A DNA stretch of 64,000 nt from Haliclona indistincta (taxonomy: Eukaryota; Porifera; Demospongiae; Haplosclerida; Chalinidae), in assembly GCA_964017065.1 (NCBI GenBank), contig OZ024784.1, positions 16,969,152-17,033,151 on the forward strand, written 5' to 3'. A program made the translations under genes and the position numbers. Positions 31,993 to 46,000 of the stretch are shown one piece after another (the stretch's first letter is position 1; each line of letters starts with the position of its first letter). The notes beneath the pieces are model-generated. The model did no database searches. It was not told where the DNA came from and saw only the letters and a program-made list of their open reading frames with translations.

Positions 31993-34527
31993 ATGCCTGG
32001 ATGGTTAGGAGTGTATATACTACTCTTGGTTCTACCTCTGTCCTCCTGGGCCCAGTGTAACAGACCTTCAGTGTCTCCTACGAGCGCCCCTCCCAACGAG
32101 GACGTGCCGATCGGGCTGAAGCCCCTCGCCTCTGGGGCTGAGCGGGCTAGGCAGACACTGTTGATTCCCAGCGTGCATTATGAATGGTTCGTGGAGACGA
32201 TTAGGAACATGTAAGATATTATACAACTAGCTAGCTACATAGTACTGCTACATATATTGGTCTTGCAGGTACATAGATGAAACTTTTTCAGAAGAAGGAC
32301 TGGTCAGTCTAGTCTGGCAGCATACATACAGTATTGGATACCTAGCAGGTGAGATAATTCCTGTCTGGCTGCTCTTTGACCTGTAATTTGTCACTATACG
32401 TCTATCTTCCTGTCTAGGTATTATGCTATTTACTGCTGCCGCCATTCCGTTGCTGATTTTCGGTCTCTGTTCGCTGAGGGAGCGATGCTGTTGTTGTCAA
32501 GACGACTCCGAGTCCTATGCTGAAGACAATAGAAACCTCAACCTCAGTGCGCAGATACTAGCCTGGTTCCTGTGTGCTGGTTTGGGTGTGTGTCTACTGT
32601 TTCTACTGGGATGGGTCTGTGTCTTGCTAGCGGGAGAGTTTAAGATGTACAGTGGTGTGCATCGGGCAGGGCAGCTCATCAACAATACAATACCACTGGT
32701 AAGAAAAAACAACTGATTCTGTTCCCTCTCTACCTCTTTCTCAGGTTGAGAGGCTCCAGGAAGACTCTCTTGATGCTCTTCATAGTACAGTATTTGACAG
32801 ATTTCAATCGCTGAACCAAAGCATATTTTACAACCTAAGGTACTAATACAACACGTTTTAAAATTATCTTCACTACTCTCTCAGTAATTCTCCAGACGAC
32901 ATCAGAAATCACATAAATTTGACGCATTCCGCTAATGTGACAATGCTCTTCGACAGAGTCAGTATTTTATTTATGCAATTACAAGAAACACAAAAACCAC
33001 AATTTTGTCCTCACCTACAGATATCAGACCTGTTGTCTACAGCCAATAATGTATCACGGCGGTTCCAGACTATCAACAACATCCACCTTCAGCTAGATCA
33101 GCTCGACAGCAGTTTAGCACTGGTCAATATGCTCACAGAAAACCTCACAAAGGTGTGACACACACGCACACACACACACACACACACACACTGTTATAGT
33201 CCCATAGTTGTGCACAACTGTTTCTGTAGCAGTAGGATGATTGACATTCTCAGAAACATAATTGCATTGTAGCTTTAGAACGTTGAAATAACATACTAAG
33301 ACAGCATCTCACATGTGTTTGTGTGTCGTATCAGCACCTTAAAACACAAAACTTTCACATGCAAAAACGTATCATGTTGTCTTTAGTGCTGTTCACAAGA
33401 CAATTCATCATCTCTGGCGGCATGTCAGCAGTTGACGACTGACTCGATTAATCTTCAGCTCAACCTCACTCTCCCGTTGTCTGGTCTCATCTCTAACCTC
33501 ACGTCATCTGCCATCATGATTGCCAGCGCCAATCCTATTGCTCTAGTGGACATGAGGAGAACTCAGTATAAGCAATATTTGGAACGCATTGTACGTACGG
33601 TACACATGCAAGAGCTTAGGCAGTCAATTGTTTTATCTGTGTAGGTTAGTAACACTACTGATTGGATCACGAAGGTGTCGTCCCAGTTCCTGGACTCATT
33701 GCATCGGAACCTGTCTCAGTTTGTACATACCACGTGTAGTCAGTTCGACAACAGCACCATCACACTTGGTCTGCCTTCTTCACAGATTGATATAGCTAGC
33801 CATGTTGGATCAAGGTAGATTAAACTCTATATAAAATTATTAGTAGCTTATACTATACATGGTTTTTACTTCAGATATTTGTCGAATTGGCAGGAGTTTC
33901 GTAACCTTGTCACTATAGCATTCTCTCTCTCAATGTTTGTGTTGGTGGTCGGTGTGTGTGTGGCTACTTTTCGTGGTCTACTCAACATATGGCTCACATA
34001 CAGCTACAGAGAGCTTGAGGTGGAAAAGAATATCTTATTTGGGGCTCACCAAGCTGGCCTAGCCCTTCGAAAGTATGTCTGAAATAGAGCGTCATTGTTA
34101 CCTGACATTGTGCCTTCTCTTCCTAGAATGGCTGGCTGGATGGCGGTAGCTGGGTTTGTAGCAATGTTTTTCTTCTTGTTCCTTATTTTCTTGGGCAGTC
34201 TGTTGGGACGAATGTGTGGGAATGACAAGAGCTACGATGGACTTATTGGTGCGTCTTCTCTCCTCTTCATTCCCTATGTAACCATATCTTCTTATCAGAT
34301 CATGTGTTTGACAACACCTCCACGTGGGACAACATTTCTCCACTGGATAAAGCATTCCTCGATACTAACACCATGTTTCTGAAGTTTTCTCGTCTGCTGA
34401 AGTCATGCTCTCAGAACAACAGTATAGTTGAAGCATTGAGCCTCAATAGAAGATTGAACATTGATACTAATATTAATGTATCCATGAATAGAACTGTGAG
34501 TAACCACAACATCAGCCATAACCCTTT

Positions 34528-34610
<83 letters not shown>

Positions 34611-34612
34611 CC

Positions 34613-34698
<86 letters not shown>

Positions 34699-36124
34699 CC
34701 AGGATAGGTACAGGAATGATCTGAGAGCTGTTGCTGCATTGTATCCCTTCTTTTCTTTCTTCACTTCTGAACTGGAGATCATTCTGAACCAGTATCAGTC
34801 TGTGGCTGAAGCACCAGTAGACTGGGAACTCTACACTAACCTCTCCAACAGTCAGTATTTGATTGGTGTGACCAATGCTTCAAATCAACTTCATCAAGTG
34901 CTGATCAACTTAGTATGTGCTGTAATGCAATTCTAACTATTTAGTCTATGTGATAATAAGATCTGTCTATCCTGTCTGAGTTGTTTTTATTTTGTCTTTC
35001 TCGCAGAATTCATCCGCCAATGCCTCCACTTGCATGCAGTCACTTCCAATCTCTAATGTCACTAAACAGCTTCAAACAATATTAGATCTCTTGAATCAGG
35101 TGAATATGTGTTTGCCTTTGACAGCTGGAAAGCTTGAAGTGGAGTTGGAACGTGTTCGAATGAACAGTCTGTCTCTGATAGACGATGCTATTCATACGAG
35201 CCAGTGTGTCCAACGAACTGCATCCCAGGAAGCACATTCCGAATGTGAGAGTCATAATTTTTGATTTTGAAAGTTAAAACCAAGTCTTAAAGTCAGTCTT
35301 AAAGTCATTTTTCTCTTTTTTCCTAGTGACTGTGATCTCTACTGGTATTATTAATATGGTCAACAAGTATCTAAGAGACACACAGGAAGCCCTGCTCTGT
35401 GATATTGGGCAATGCTATCCACTGTACAACCAATTCATGTTATTCTCTGACGCTACCTGTCATGATTTGTTGTCAGGAATGGACATATACTGGGCTACTC
35501 TGCTGGCTCTGTACATATGTCTGACTATAGCCATGATACTGTCACTTGCTCTAGCTAGGTGAGTGAATGTGCGTGAACAATGAGTGCATGATTTGAGATG
35601 CTAGATAGCGTTGTAATCGCACTATTGTGTGAGTAACATCTTGTGTGTCTGTGGTTGTACGATCTCTTGTGTGTGTTTATAGCCGATTCATGACTACTGA
35701 TGCTGCCCGACAGATGAAGAACTCTCGCAATGCATATTTCTCTCTTACTGACCACACTTTCTTTCAAATGGTAACACCACCATTATCATGCTCTCTGCTT
35801 CATTCCTTCGTCTCTCTCTTTTAGTCTGGTTCACTGTGGCTGCTGTTTTCACTTGGTGTGGAGCTGTGGTTTGCTATTTCCATAGCAACCGATACACTCT
35901 TTTCTGAGCTTTGTGCTGACTGCTGTTCAACATGTATATGGTCTGTCCTGACTAGCTAACATTACAACAATTTCAAATTACTAACTCTCTGTGTAGGGCT
36001 TTTGCAATTGTCTTTTTAATCTTGTCGTTGATTGTGGGAGCTGGGCTCAGAATATATCAGTGGGTTATTATACATCGAATCAATGGTGAGAAATGCTGCC
36101 ATTGTACTCTATAAAACATTCACT

Positions 36125-36167
<43 letters not shown>

Positions 36168-36222
36168 TTCCCTCCTCCCTCCCTCCCTCCCTCTCTCTGT
36201 CTCTCCCTCCCTCTCTGTCTCC

Positions 36223-36254
<32 letters not shown>

Positions 36255-37595
36255 AGCCTCCAATGGTCCACGTCACCAGCAGATTCACAGATACTGGTTA
36301 ACCAGAGTCAACATTATACAGTTTTATACTCAACTACTACTCTTTCTTATACAAGTAACAAGCATACTAGATGTTAACTCCCAATTTACTATGTTACACT
36401 TTGTAGGATATCCCGTTTGTTGCTCTATCTGGTATCTACATGACTAGTCGCATGTCCCCTACTGCTTCAGCTTTCTTTACACTCACAATTTCTCTCGTGA
36501 ACATGTTTGCTTTCATGTGGATGCTGATTAGTGGGTGTGGTCAGTTGGGAGAGTACTTCTCATGGCTTCAGCAGGAAGCGAAGGCATTACTGAGCTGCAG
36601 ACGAGAAGGATCTTACACACCAGGACAACATACTGAGCACCATCACACAATGAATGGTAGAGATGGTGGGATGAATGGAGGTGTAGTCTACCTGTCTGAG
36701 GGGAATGGTGTGGAGCCAACCATGACGGTAAGCATAAGTGGGAATTAATAATTATTTGTGGTACATTTGGGGCTCTGTTTACCATCTACTGCCTACGGTT
36801 CATGACATGTCTTGTGTATGTGTATCCTTACCCATATTGACTCACGCACTGTACACACGCTCACCACAAGCACATTCACATTTGCATGCTCGAGAGTATT
36901 ACAGACACAGTGCTTATCAATGCCCTCCTCCTGCTAGGCTATTCCACTGCAAGACCACCGTCATCCCTCTCATAGTCCGGTGGAGCACAACGGCACAATG
37001 GATACCTCATTCATGGGACAACACCCACCTCCACATTCCTGGGAGACCGAGGGGCCTCCACTACCAGGAGATGACGACACAGATGATGATCGACCACCGC
37101 CGGTGCGACTTAGTGATTCAAATTTTAGCCTCTTTATCTTTCTCTTTTTTTTTGCAGCCTCCACAGCAGAACTATCCAGTGAAGTTGGACAAGATTGGGA
37201 ACGAAGGTGACATCATTAGGAGAAGAGAGCTGGCTGCTCAGTTCCGTCAAACTGGGATAGAGGTAGCTGTGCCTCAGCTCACTAGGCGCTCATATGCTGA
37301 AGCCTCCACTCCACGAAGCAGTAACTACTTTGGTAGTGGTGACAGCATCGCAGAGATTGATATGCACAGCTCTGTGCCGTCTGGTTATACTAGTACTGAC
37401 GACTCATCTTGCAGGGTTGGTTAAACTACATTGCTGTGCAACTGAATATTCTTTTCTGCACATCACAGGAAGATTTCGACTATGACAGTGACTATCTATC
37501 ACGGCCCAAGCAGTCTTTGGGAGTAGGAGAAATCTCAATTGTAAGTATCCTTTCTTCTTTGTTATATTCATTTCATTTTACTGCAGGACGTGTAA
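31993..37595 (+). CDS. Prominin-like membrane protein with extra C-terminal four-helix module
   Basis: Twenty-three exons give a continuous 1221-aa model. Signal peptide (YILLLVLPLSSWA), then TM1 (about 120-140), a Cys-rich cytosolic loop RERCCCCQDD, TM2 (LAWFLCAGLGVCLLFLLGWV), an extracellular loop of about 270 residues with many N-glycosylation sequons, TM3, TM4, a second glycosylated loop, and TM5 (WATLLALYICLTIAMILSLA). This matches the prominin plan. Unlike prominin-1, the chain continues with about four more hydrophobic segments (LWLLFSLGVELWFAIS; AIVFLILSLIVGAG; LLLFLIQDIPFVALSG; FFTLTISLVNMFAFMWML) and a cytosolic tail of some 250 residues, acidic and Pro-rich, ending GEISIDV. Prominins shape membrane protrusions. 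Exon 16 uses a GTCTGT donor (35941) chosen for phase. Fusion of two genes by mis-annotation is possible, but phases agree across the join at 35558/35683. Confidence 0.72.
34531..34698. repeat. (CT)n microsatellite before an exon of the prominin-like gene
   Basis: About 165 bp of nearly pure CT with a few TT, CC and GT interruptions, ending at the CCCAG acceptor at 34701-34702. Confidence 0.9.
36128..36254. repeat. CT/CCCT pyrimidine tract before an exon
   Basis: A 127-bp pyrimidine tract of CT and CCCT units abuts the TCTAG acceptor at 36255-36256 of the prominin-like gene. Confidence 0.85.
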
Positions 37596-37785
37596 GAGTT
37601 TTTTATTCAACAAGACCAAGACCAATACTTATTTTTTGCTGGACAAAATTTATACCGATAAACTTCCAAACACAATCTATTCATCTTCTGTTAACAATAA
37701 TCTGGTTAAAGTTAAGAATGGTGAAAAATGAGCGAACGTCATAACCTCTTGTAATAAATAGTGTGGTTTTGAGCAAAAACAGTTT

Positions 37786-38675
37786 TCAAAAATCGTCTGA
37801 AACGTCATCGAACTGTCTTGATTGTTTTTTCACAGTTTGGTACTTTTTCTCTGCCCGTCTTCTCATTTGCGCTTGGCGTTTCCTACAAATAGTGAAAAAT
37901 AAGATGCTAATACTTGGCTGCAGCAACTTTTGTGTTATATTCATGTTCTCACAGGAGTTTAAGCCGAGAAAGGGTGACTTCTGAAGGCCCTTGTCTCACT
38001 TCAGAGGCCTCATTGAGCATGTTGTCGATCTTCCTGACGGCGTCCTCAGTGTTTAGTAACTGGGAGCGTGTTAGCTGAGACGAAACCAAAAATTCACCGT
38101 TCTTAGTTATTTTTGATGCAAACTACAGCAAAGAAAATGGTGAAAGCAGATTGTAGATATGACTAGACCTATACCAATTCTTTGACTTTTTCTTTTACTC
38201 TTTCGGGAATCCAGTCAGCGGAATCCAAGTGAAAACGGATGTGAGCCTTAGTATTCACTGAAAACAATTGATCATGAAGTGCTTTATAAAGAATTATGTA
38301 CCTTTGTTCACATTTTGGCCTCCCGGGCCTCCACTTCGAGAATAGGTTATGATAAGTTTGTCTATATATAGTTTAGGAGAGTTTTAATGATTACCAAATT
38401 ATTATACTAGATAACTAACCTCGAGGAACAGGTCCACGATAGTGTTCTATCTCGTCTTGATCAGTACAGCTATTGTCACTACCACCATTCGACGTTGAGT
38501 AAACCTATACACACGTGTATTCATCTTGTAACCAACATTTCACTGGACCTGAGTACGCACTTACTCTATTGCATCGCCAAGGCAGAAGTACCACTTGCCT
38601 GCACGTGACTAGACTTGCTGTATGCGCTGAAAAGTGTGTTCTTCTGACGAGGGAAGAGAACAGAACTGCAGCCAT
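37786..38675 (-). CDS. MRPL58: Mitochondrial peptidyl-tRNA hydrolase MRPL58/ICT1
   Basis: Six exons (38565-38675, 38420-38504, 38302-38361, 38175-38257, 37953-38122, 37786-37882) give 201 aa; the human protein has 206. The core has TYSRSGGPGGQNVNKVNTKAHI, with the GGQ motif that triggers ester hydrolysis of peptidyl-tRNA, then ITKNGEFLVSSQLTRSQLLN. The C-terminus is strongly basic (RQAQMRRRAEKKYQTVKKQ), as needed to enter the empty mRNA channel of a stalled ribosome. The first 40 residues are Arg- and Ser-rich without acids, a likely mitochondrial presequence. It is an integral mitoribosomal large-subunit protein and rescue factor. Tail-to-tail with the prominin-like gene (190 bp) and downstream of CUL9 on the same strand. 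Confidence 0.93.
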
Positions 38676-38881
38676 TTATGATGAGCCTGAGCGAGTTATG
38701 ATTTAGAGGCGGGGCTCAGCTTGGATACTGCATGCATGCACTATAACAGTTAAACTTGGCGATTGTGAATAATATTTATTTCAGATAATCACATGAGAAA
38801 TGGGGTTATAATGAAAGTGCTGTGTGTATAATATAAATAAATATGAGAAGCGGTGCAGCCGTGCGTGGAGGAGGCACACGG

Positions 38882-41800
38882 CTAGAAAAAGGGATTGTCA
38901 AATCCATAATCTGAGTCATAATCGTGACCAAAATAGTCATCGTAGTCATGATCACTGCTATCATATAGATCATCGTCGTCGTCTTCATCTTCATCGTCCC
39001 AGTCGTTCTCTTCTTCGTCATCGTCCTCCTCATCTTCGTCATCTTCTTCATCATCGTCCTCATCTTGTGTCAGTGAGACCACTCCATTGAGCCTGTGTGT
39101 GAGAGAGAGAAAGAAAAGAGAGACAGAGAGAGAGAGAGATATCACTGAGGCAACATCTTGCAGTATTATAGCACTAATGTTTTGTGCTATTTGAGCACCA
39201 AGGCTGGTTCTTTATGCTAAAACATCATCAGGCACTCTTTGCAGATGCTATTGTAATTGTTAGACTCACAATTTTTTGCCTGTTTCTTTTGTTGTGTTAG
39301 ACTGGGAGCTATTCTGTGCACCACTACCATGTGACAATGACGAAGAGTCTCCTAGCTTGTATTGCTGTCAAGAGTTGTACAGTCAACAGTCAACAAGGTA
39401 GGTTAAGGTCTTACTTGATATGAGCCAACTATGATTTTCTCTCTAGTCATTTTGATCATGTTGAGTAGTTGGTAGCCATCTTGTATTCTTCTATCAGACA
39501 GCATACGAACAGCGTGCCCAGGAGAGGCGGACCCAAGCAGAGTGTTCTCTGAAAAGAGTAGTCAAGACAGGAAGAATGTTAGACTAATGGTCTCACCTAA
39601 GAAGATTTGCAGACCAGTGACACATGTGTCCAAGTGGCTGGCGAGCACACTAAGGTAGTCATGAGAATCCGGAGAAGAGTAGTACTCAGCGACACATGAA
39701 TAGCTCAGCATCTGAAGGAGGATCAGTCGATACCAAGTGACTAGAGAGAGAGAGAGTGTGAACGCCACCTTGTGTCCATTTGTTAGTAGTTCACAGGCAT
39801 CACTTAGGAAAGCTAGTGTTCTTGAAGGAGTAGGCTCATCAATGCCTTTCACTAGAACACACATCTTCTGTGCAAACAGCTACAGAAAAACGTCATGAAA
39901 TGAAAGTGTGGAGTCAGATTGCATAATTTACTTTGGACTTGTGGTGACTTGCACAACGTTGATTATACTCCACGAGTTTCTTAGCATCTCTTGCAGCTTT
40001 ACTGACCTGATGACACCACATGATAATCACATGGTGATCACATGAGTGGTTCAGACCTTAGCAGTGCAATTGAAGTAGTCAGTGTGAGTCGGACGCCATG
40101 GCTTCATACATCGCCAGCAGAAGTCATAGCCACACTTGCACTTGACGCTAGAGAGAAGCAATGAACAGTCGCTAAGATCGGCATGACGACTTACTTGAGG
40201 CAGCCTTCATTTTTCTCAATCTGAGTTGAACAGGTAGGGCATCTCTTGGAGATGATGTTAGCGAGGTGTTTGGAGCGAGCATCCTCGTTCATTCCTTCAT
40301 GGAACCCTCCTTCCTCCACCCATTTGTGAATATTGGAGCAGCTGGCTGGCTCATGAGACTGAGAAGAGATATTGACTACAGTAGACTATAGGTTGCTGGT
40401 GAGCAATGGATTAGTATAACTATTAGAAGTTCCCCATCTACTACCCTTGTCTGTCTTTATTCATTCTATCAAGCGTCTTAGCGCTTACCTCTACGTAAGT
40501 ACAGTTGAAGCAGGAGCTCCAGCCGCACTTGGAGCATGGCATAGAGTCCATGTTGCTTCCTTGTCGCCACAGCACACGATCACAGCCGAGAGGCTTTCTA
40601 CACCAGGTCAGTGTACTACTGTTGTCAACATATGACCTCACCAATGCATTATTGAACTGCAGACAACAGAGAAAAATGAAGGGTCACACAGTCATTTGTA
40701 TCCAATGATAAAGCATCATCATTAAGTGTTTAGTAGTCGCAGTACTAACTAACTTACATGTTCCATGACATGTGAGTCAGGTTCGAACAGAGAGTGGAAG
40801 AACGTTCTAGTGGGTCGAGCCAGGCAGTCAGTGGTCGGGCAAGTACAGTGAAGAGATCGAGTAAACGAAATAACCTGGGTCTGCAGATAGCTAGTCCAGC
40901 ATGACTAAAAACAAGAGAACACTTAACCCATAGTCTTAAAAGTATGTTTCGTTAGTTTTAGCTTACTGTACAGCAGCTATGTCCACACCAAAGAGCCTTC
41001 ATGTCCTTTTTGCACTGGTCCTGCAAGCACACTGGGCACTGCAGCTGAGGGGTTTGAGGGTGGAGCTGACTAATGGGAGGAGCTAGCCCCGCCTCTACTA
41101 GTAGACTGTCCTTGTCTGTGAAATACCTCTGTAGTGTGACAGAGAAAGAATAAGAGTGAGATTGAGAGGCGATGAATATACCTGTAGCAGTAGGTCTTTA
41201 TTCCAAGAGCACAGCACTAGCATGCACTCTATTTCATCCTCCTTCATGTTAGTGACAGCGGCTACCTGACCTGTCAGTAGAGCTACCTGGTCCTGCACTT
41301 GATGAAGAGTAAGAGAAGAGGTGACAGAACAGGTCGTGATGTTTAAGAGATTTTCTTTCTCCTCGTTCTCTTCATGGACGGTTGTGAAGCTCTGTGAGCA
41401 GCTGCTACTGCGACTGAAGGGTTGTTGCTTGCGTTTAGGGTTAGTGTGAGGAGAAGTGTTGCTGCCTGATCGCTTGCGAGGTAGACCAAGAGGAGAAGAG
41501 GGAGGAAGAGGAGGAGGTATGGCGCCAGTAGAAGTGAGGACGGAAGAGGAGGGCAGTAGAAGTGGTGGGATCGTAGCAGCTGTGAGTGTTGTGGGTTCCT
41601 AGAGAGCACAAATATAGAATAATCATTTCACACTCACTCACTCACTCACTCACTCACCCACTCACCCACTCACCCACTCACCCACCCACCCACTCACTCA
41701 CTCACTCACTCACTCACCTCAACCACTGGTGTGGAGCATTCAGGTTGTTCTACTGATAGTTCTTCTCCAGGGTTCGGAATGTACACCAGTATCTGTGGAT

Positions 41801-42003
41801 GGTCATGATTCCTTCCCAGATACCCACTAGCTCTTAGTCGCTCCACACTAGCACACACATCCTTGAAACTGCAGTTGAACTGACCAAACTCTGAACCATT
41901 CATAAAATGACCAACAGAACAGCCTTTGATGACCTGCAAGTAGATAGTCTCGATCACTCAAGTTTCCATGCACTGGGTAGTGTGTGTGTGTGTGTGTGTG
42001 CGC

Positions 42004-42058
<55 letters not shown>

Positions 42059-42980
42059 TTACCTACCTTCTCAGCCACACTATCAACACTCATTGTTTTC
42101 TCTCTCTTCATTGTTCTCGCCACAGCGCTGTCAATGATTGCTCTTCGCTGCTCAAACAAGTGAGCGCTGTACTTCATCCTACTAGTCTTCCAGCTCCTTC
42201 TGTTGTCACAGCATGTCACCATTTGACCAGATCCAACTTGCATTTGTGATACAAAGTGTTCATTGACTTGAAATGTAGTGTTTGGAAGGAAGGGTGTGTC
42301 ACTTGTGAAGGTATGCTTGTGAGAGTGGGTGGAGCATAGTATAGGGTGTGGTTCTGTTGTGAGTAAGTAAAGTGCTTCAGAGAGTTCACTGGTCGGCAGT
42401 AGAGTGGCGTCCATTAGCTGTGAGTATGTCAGCGTCTGGTGGGTGGAGCATGTGGTTATGTAAAAATCATGTGATACGATGACTCCCTGACCTCGGCATT
42501 GTTGAACTGCACTAGTATGATCATCTGAGGTGTGGACAACATTAGACGCAAGTTACCACACGTGACGATAGCTACACCATACAGCGTCCACTGTAGCTGC
42601 CTAGAGCGCTCATGATGAGGACACCCTATATGAGCTGAGGGAGAGAGAGGGGGAGAGGGGGAGGAAAAGAGGAAGAGGTTACCATAGCCTTGTTCCCAAT
42701 TGAGTGCACAAGTACATTTTGTAAATAATGGTGACAAATCAAAGTCACTGCTGGTGTCATGTATCTGAATCACTGCGGGCTAATTTGATACATACCTGAT
42801 CTGTAAAAATTTGTATAGTCCTCAATAAACATACTCAAAGAAGAAGGAAGTGAAGAGGTTGAGGGTAGCAGTGAGCGGTGTAGAGACCAAGACCAAGGAG
42901 TGAGGACAGACACTTCTAGTGAGCGCTGTCGATAGAACCAGATCTTTCTACTGAGCTCCAAAGCATCGGGAGGAAGAACC

Positions 42981-43015
<35 letters not shown>

Positions 43016-46000
43016 TAGATGGATGGATAGATGGATGTCTCACCTTGCTCTTTACTCCCTGCTTGTCTAGAAGCTGGTCCAGTGACTCCAATAAATCAAG
43101 TTGACAAAATTCATTCATCAAACTCTGTGACTGTTCAATATCAGCCAGCATGTGTCTATGTTAGATAAAGTAGTTATAATGAGTATATGAGCGCAGCTCT
43201 CCTTACTGTGGGTGTTCATTTGGGAAGCAGTGGACCAGGGACTGCACAAGCTGCCTCTCTCGTGAAAGAGAGAAATGGGAAAAATGAGACAGGAATCTCT
43301 GACTCAGATGATTCCTAAAAAAGTGGAGAAGTGATGATAAATGAGTGTTGGAGTGAGTGTCTTGCCTGTAGAAGCTCTCGAACACAGAAGCCAAGTCTAG
43401 TCTGTTCATGAACTGTAGCAGCTCAGTGACTTGTGACAGCTGTAGACTCCCTTCATCCTCCTGACCTCTCAACATTAGCTGCTGTTCTGAGTTGACTTCA
43501 GCCATCATTATCGAGTTCACACACTCACATAACACCTCACATAACTAAAGAAAAACAGGCAGCTTAACATAATGATTTGTAGATATGATCACTCATCCTT
43601 TGCCGCTTGCAGCACTCATGCATGTACACACTCACTCACTCACCCTCACTCCTGCCGTTTCATCCAAGCTCTGGAACACACTGGTAAACCCTTCCTTCAC
43701 AGCTACCATGAACCAGGAGTGACCTCCAAACAGCTCCATGGTAGCTAGCTGCAGCCGATCGTACACACTAGCTATAGCCGTCACAATCACATGCGGCTTA
43801 GGCAGGACGCATGACACACACGAAAGATCACACATCACCAAGCACTGCTTCACCTCCTCCATCACAACCTCCTGCCAGCACGTTGCCAAGGTAACAATGC
43901 TGGAGCCTAGGAAATGAAGCATAATATATAATTTATTATAACCATTCCACACCCTCTGAAAACCACTGGGTTATCAGAGGGTTATAAAGGGAGGGGAACT
44001 GAAAATTTTACAAGCACAGATTAGGAAGCAGATAACTGTGGTAAACAGCTACTCATAACATAAAGAAGATGAACAGAAGTGCAGAATTATCAAGGGTTAA
44101 AGCAATTTTTGGCTGCAGAAGTCATAGACTGCTATACGCAAAAATAAATGAAATTTTGGCATCAGTCAAAGTTTTGCTGGTCTACCTGATGCGATTGCTA
44201 GTGTTTGATCGGAGCCTCTTTCACTCGGCATGGCTACACTGCCGTCACAGTCTACTAGTAGTCGACACATCCTGCGAGTAGATGACATCAAAATGATACT
44301 ATCACTGTTGAAACACGATGGCTGAGAGGAAGAGGGCTTAGTGTGAGCGAGATACTGGGACAGCAGATCAGACAGACATGTTCCTTTGCGCTCTAAAATT
44401 ATAAAGGAGGGATAAAATGGTGAGCGAATGTGCCTTGTCTAACCTTTGCTGGTGAGGGCTGTGATCAGAGGGTTAAACAAAGCAGCTCGACAAGCCTGTC
44501 CAAGAGCATGTCGTGCGGGATTCGGGAGAAGATAAGTGTCAGCAAATGACTGCTCATAACTAATGACGCTTCTCAACCTGGGGAGAGTATGACCTTATAA
44601 ATACACTATTGCTAAAACCAGTTATAGTAACCTGTCAAACAGGTCCAGTGGGTCTAGACTAGTGTCACTAGTCCAGGTATGTGCTTGTATGAAGTAGAAC
44701 AGCTTGGAACGTGCCAACAATAAATCACCAAATATCGGCCACAACGAACTCTGACCTCCCTGACAAGTTAAGCCTCTCAACCGGACATCAATACCGCCCT
44801 TGAAGCAGAGATAGAAATGATGATGGTCAGATGGTTAGTTACCTGCTGACAACGCTTGATTCGTATTACGATATAATCATAGTGTCTGATCAAGTTTGAG
44901 ACGAGCTCAAAACTGCCGCGATGCATGCTGGGAACAGTAAGCTGAGAGAGAGAGAGGTGATGAAAAGGGCAACAAAGATTATGTTAAGATGCTAACAGTG
45001 CTGATGTCTACGAGGTCCTCGGGAGTAGGCCCTCCCTGTACTACAATACGCTGAGGCATGTAGCTAGAGTCTTCAGGGTTAATATCTACAGCCAGCCTCC
45101 TAGAGAGAGAGAGAGAGAAAGGATCACAAAGTGTTAGACTGTAAAACTAACTTGATGATGGCTCCCTTCTTCATGGTGAGCCTGACCCAGTGAGCGCCTG
45201 AGCGTCCACTGCTCTCCCAGTACGTGTCCATGGTACCGTCAGTGAGTCGGCTCTTCCTGTACGTGTTGCTGGATACCTCGATCTTTTCATAAATAGCTTC
45301 CTTCTTTCCTGAGGCAGTGACATCTCCAGTAGCACCTGAGGAAGAAAACAGAAAATATTCGTCTTCGGGCAGGCCTATCTAGAGGTGTGGTCTTATCTGA
45401 ACGAAACAAGAGTATCAGAAGTATGCACTAAATGAACCTACTCTCATGCACACTGACCAAATGAGATGAAGCTGACAAAGCTGGATAGTAATGGTATACA
45501 TGGCAGTTGTTGGCTTCGTCTTGTGTCCTCTATCTCCGCCATCAGTATCTGCAGTACTCCTCCGAATATGATAGCCATGATTTTGTTGCTCTGATCAACT
45601 TTCTTCTCTAGTTCCTCTCCTTTTAGCTTACCCATCAGCTGGTCAATGAGACTACACAGCTGTATGAATACCATAATAACTCTAATATAGCAGACATAAA
45701 ACAATTACGTTTAAATCATAGCTAAATTTTTCTTTAGAAGCGGTTAGCAGTGAAGTGATGTTTTCTGCTGACATGACGACCAGCAGGTCGGGATACTTAG
45801 TCAGCAGCATCAATACCTCACATGCAAGCTTGTGTATCTGTAGTAAGATAGAGAGGTGTAACATGAGAGACGAGGCGCATCTTACATCCTTGTTGCTGTA
45901 AGATGACATAGCTGATGCGATGGACCTGAGTCCGCCCTGTAGTACCACTTCCTCTGCCTCCTCTTCACCAGCCATTATCAAGCAGCCCAGCAACCTACAC

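Noticed and set aside
31809..32060. 83-aa frame upstream of the prominin-like start
   Set aside because: Overlaps the real first exon in another frame and lacks any motif.
34411..34782. RERERE-type frames at 20202-20402, 34411-34782 and 36080-36271
   Set aside because: Produced by CT dinucleotide tracts read in reverse; no start context or conservation.
38806..39090. Antisense His/Arg-rich and Met/Thr-rich frames
   Set aside because: Shadows of the acidic GAT/GAC/GAA codons at the CUL9 C-terminus.
39729..39756. 28-nt intron in the Ariadne-like region of CUL9
   Set aside because: Too short, and removing it would break the frame; kept as a coding insertion.
44069..44281. Plus-strand 70-aa frame within CUL9
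   Set aside because: Overlaps a CUL9 exon and intron on the other strand; no motif.
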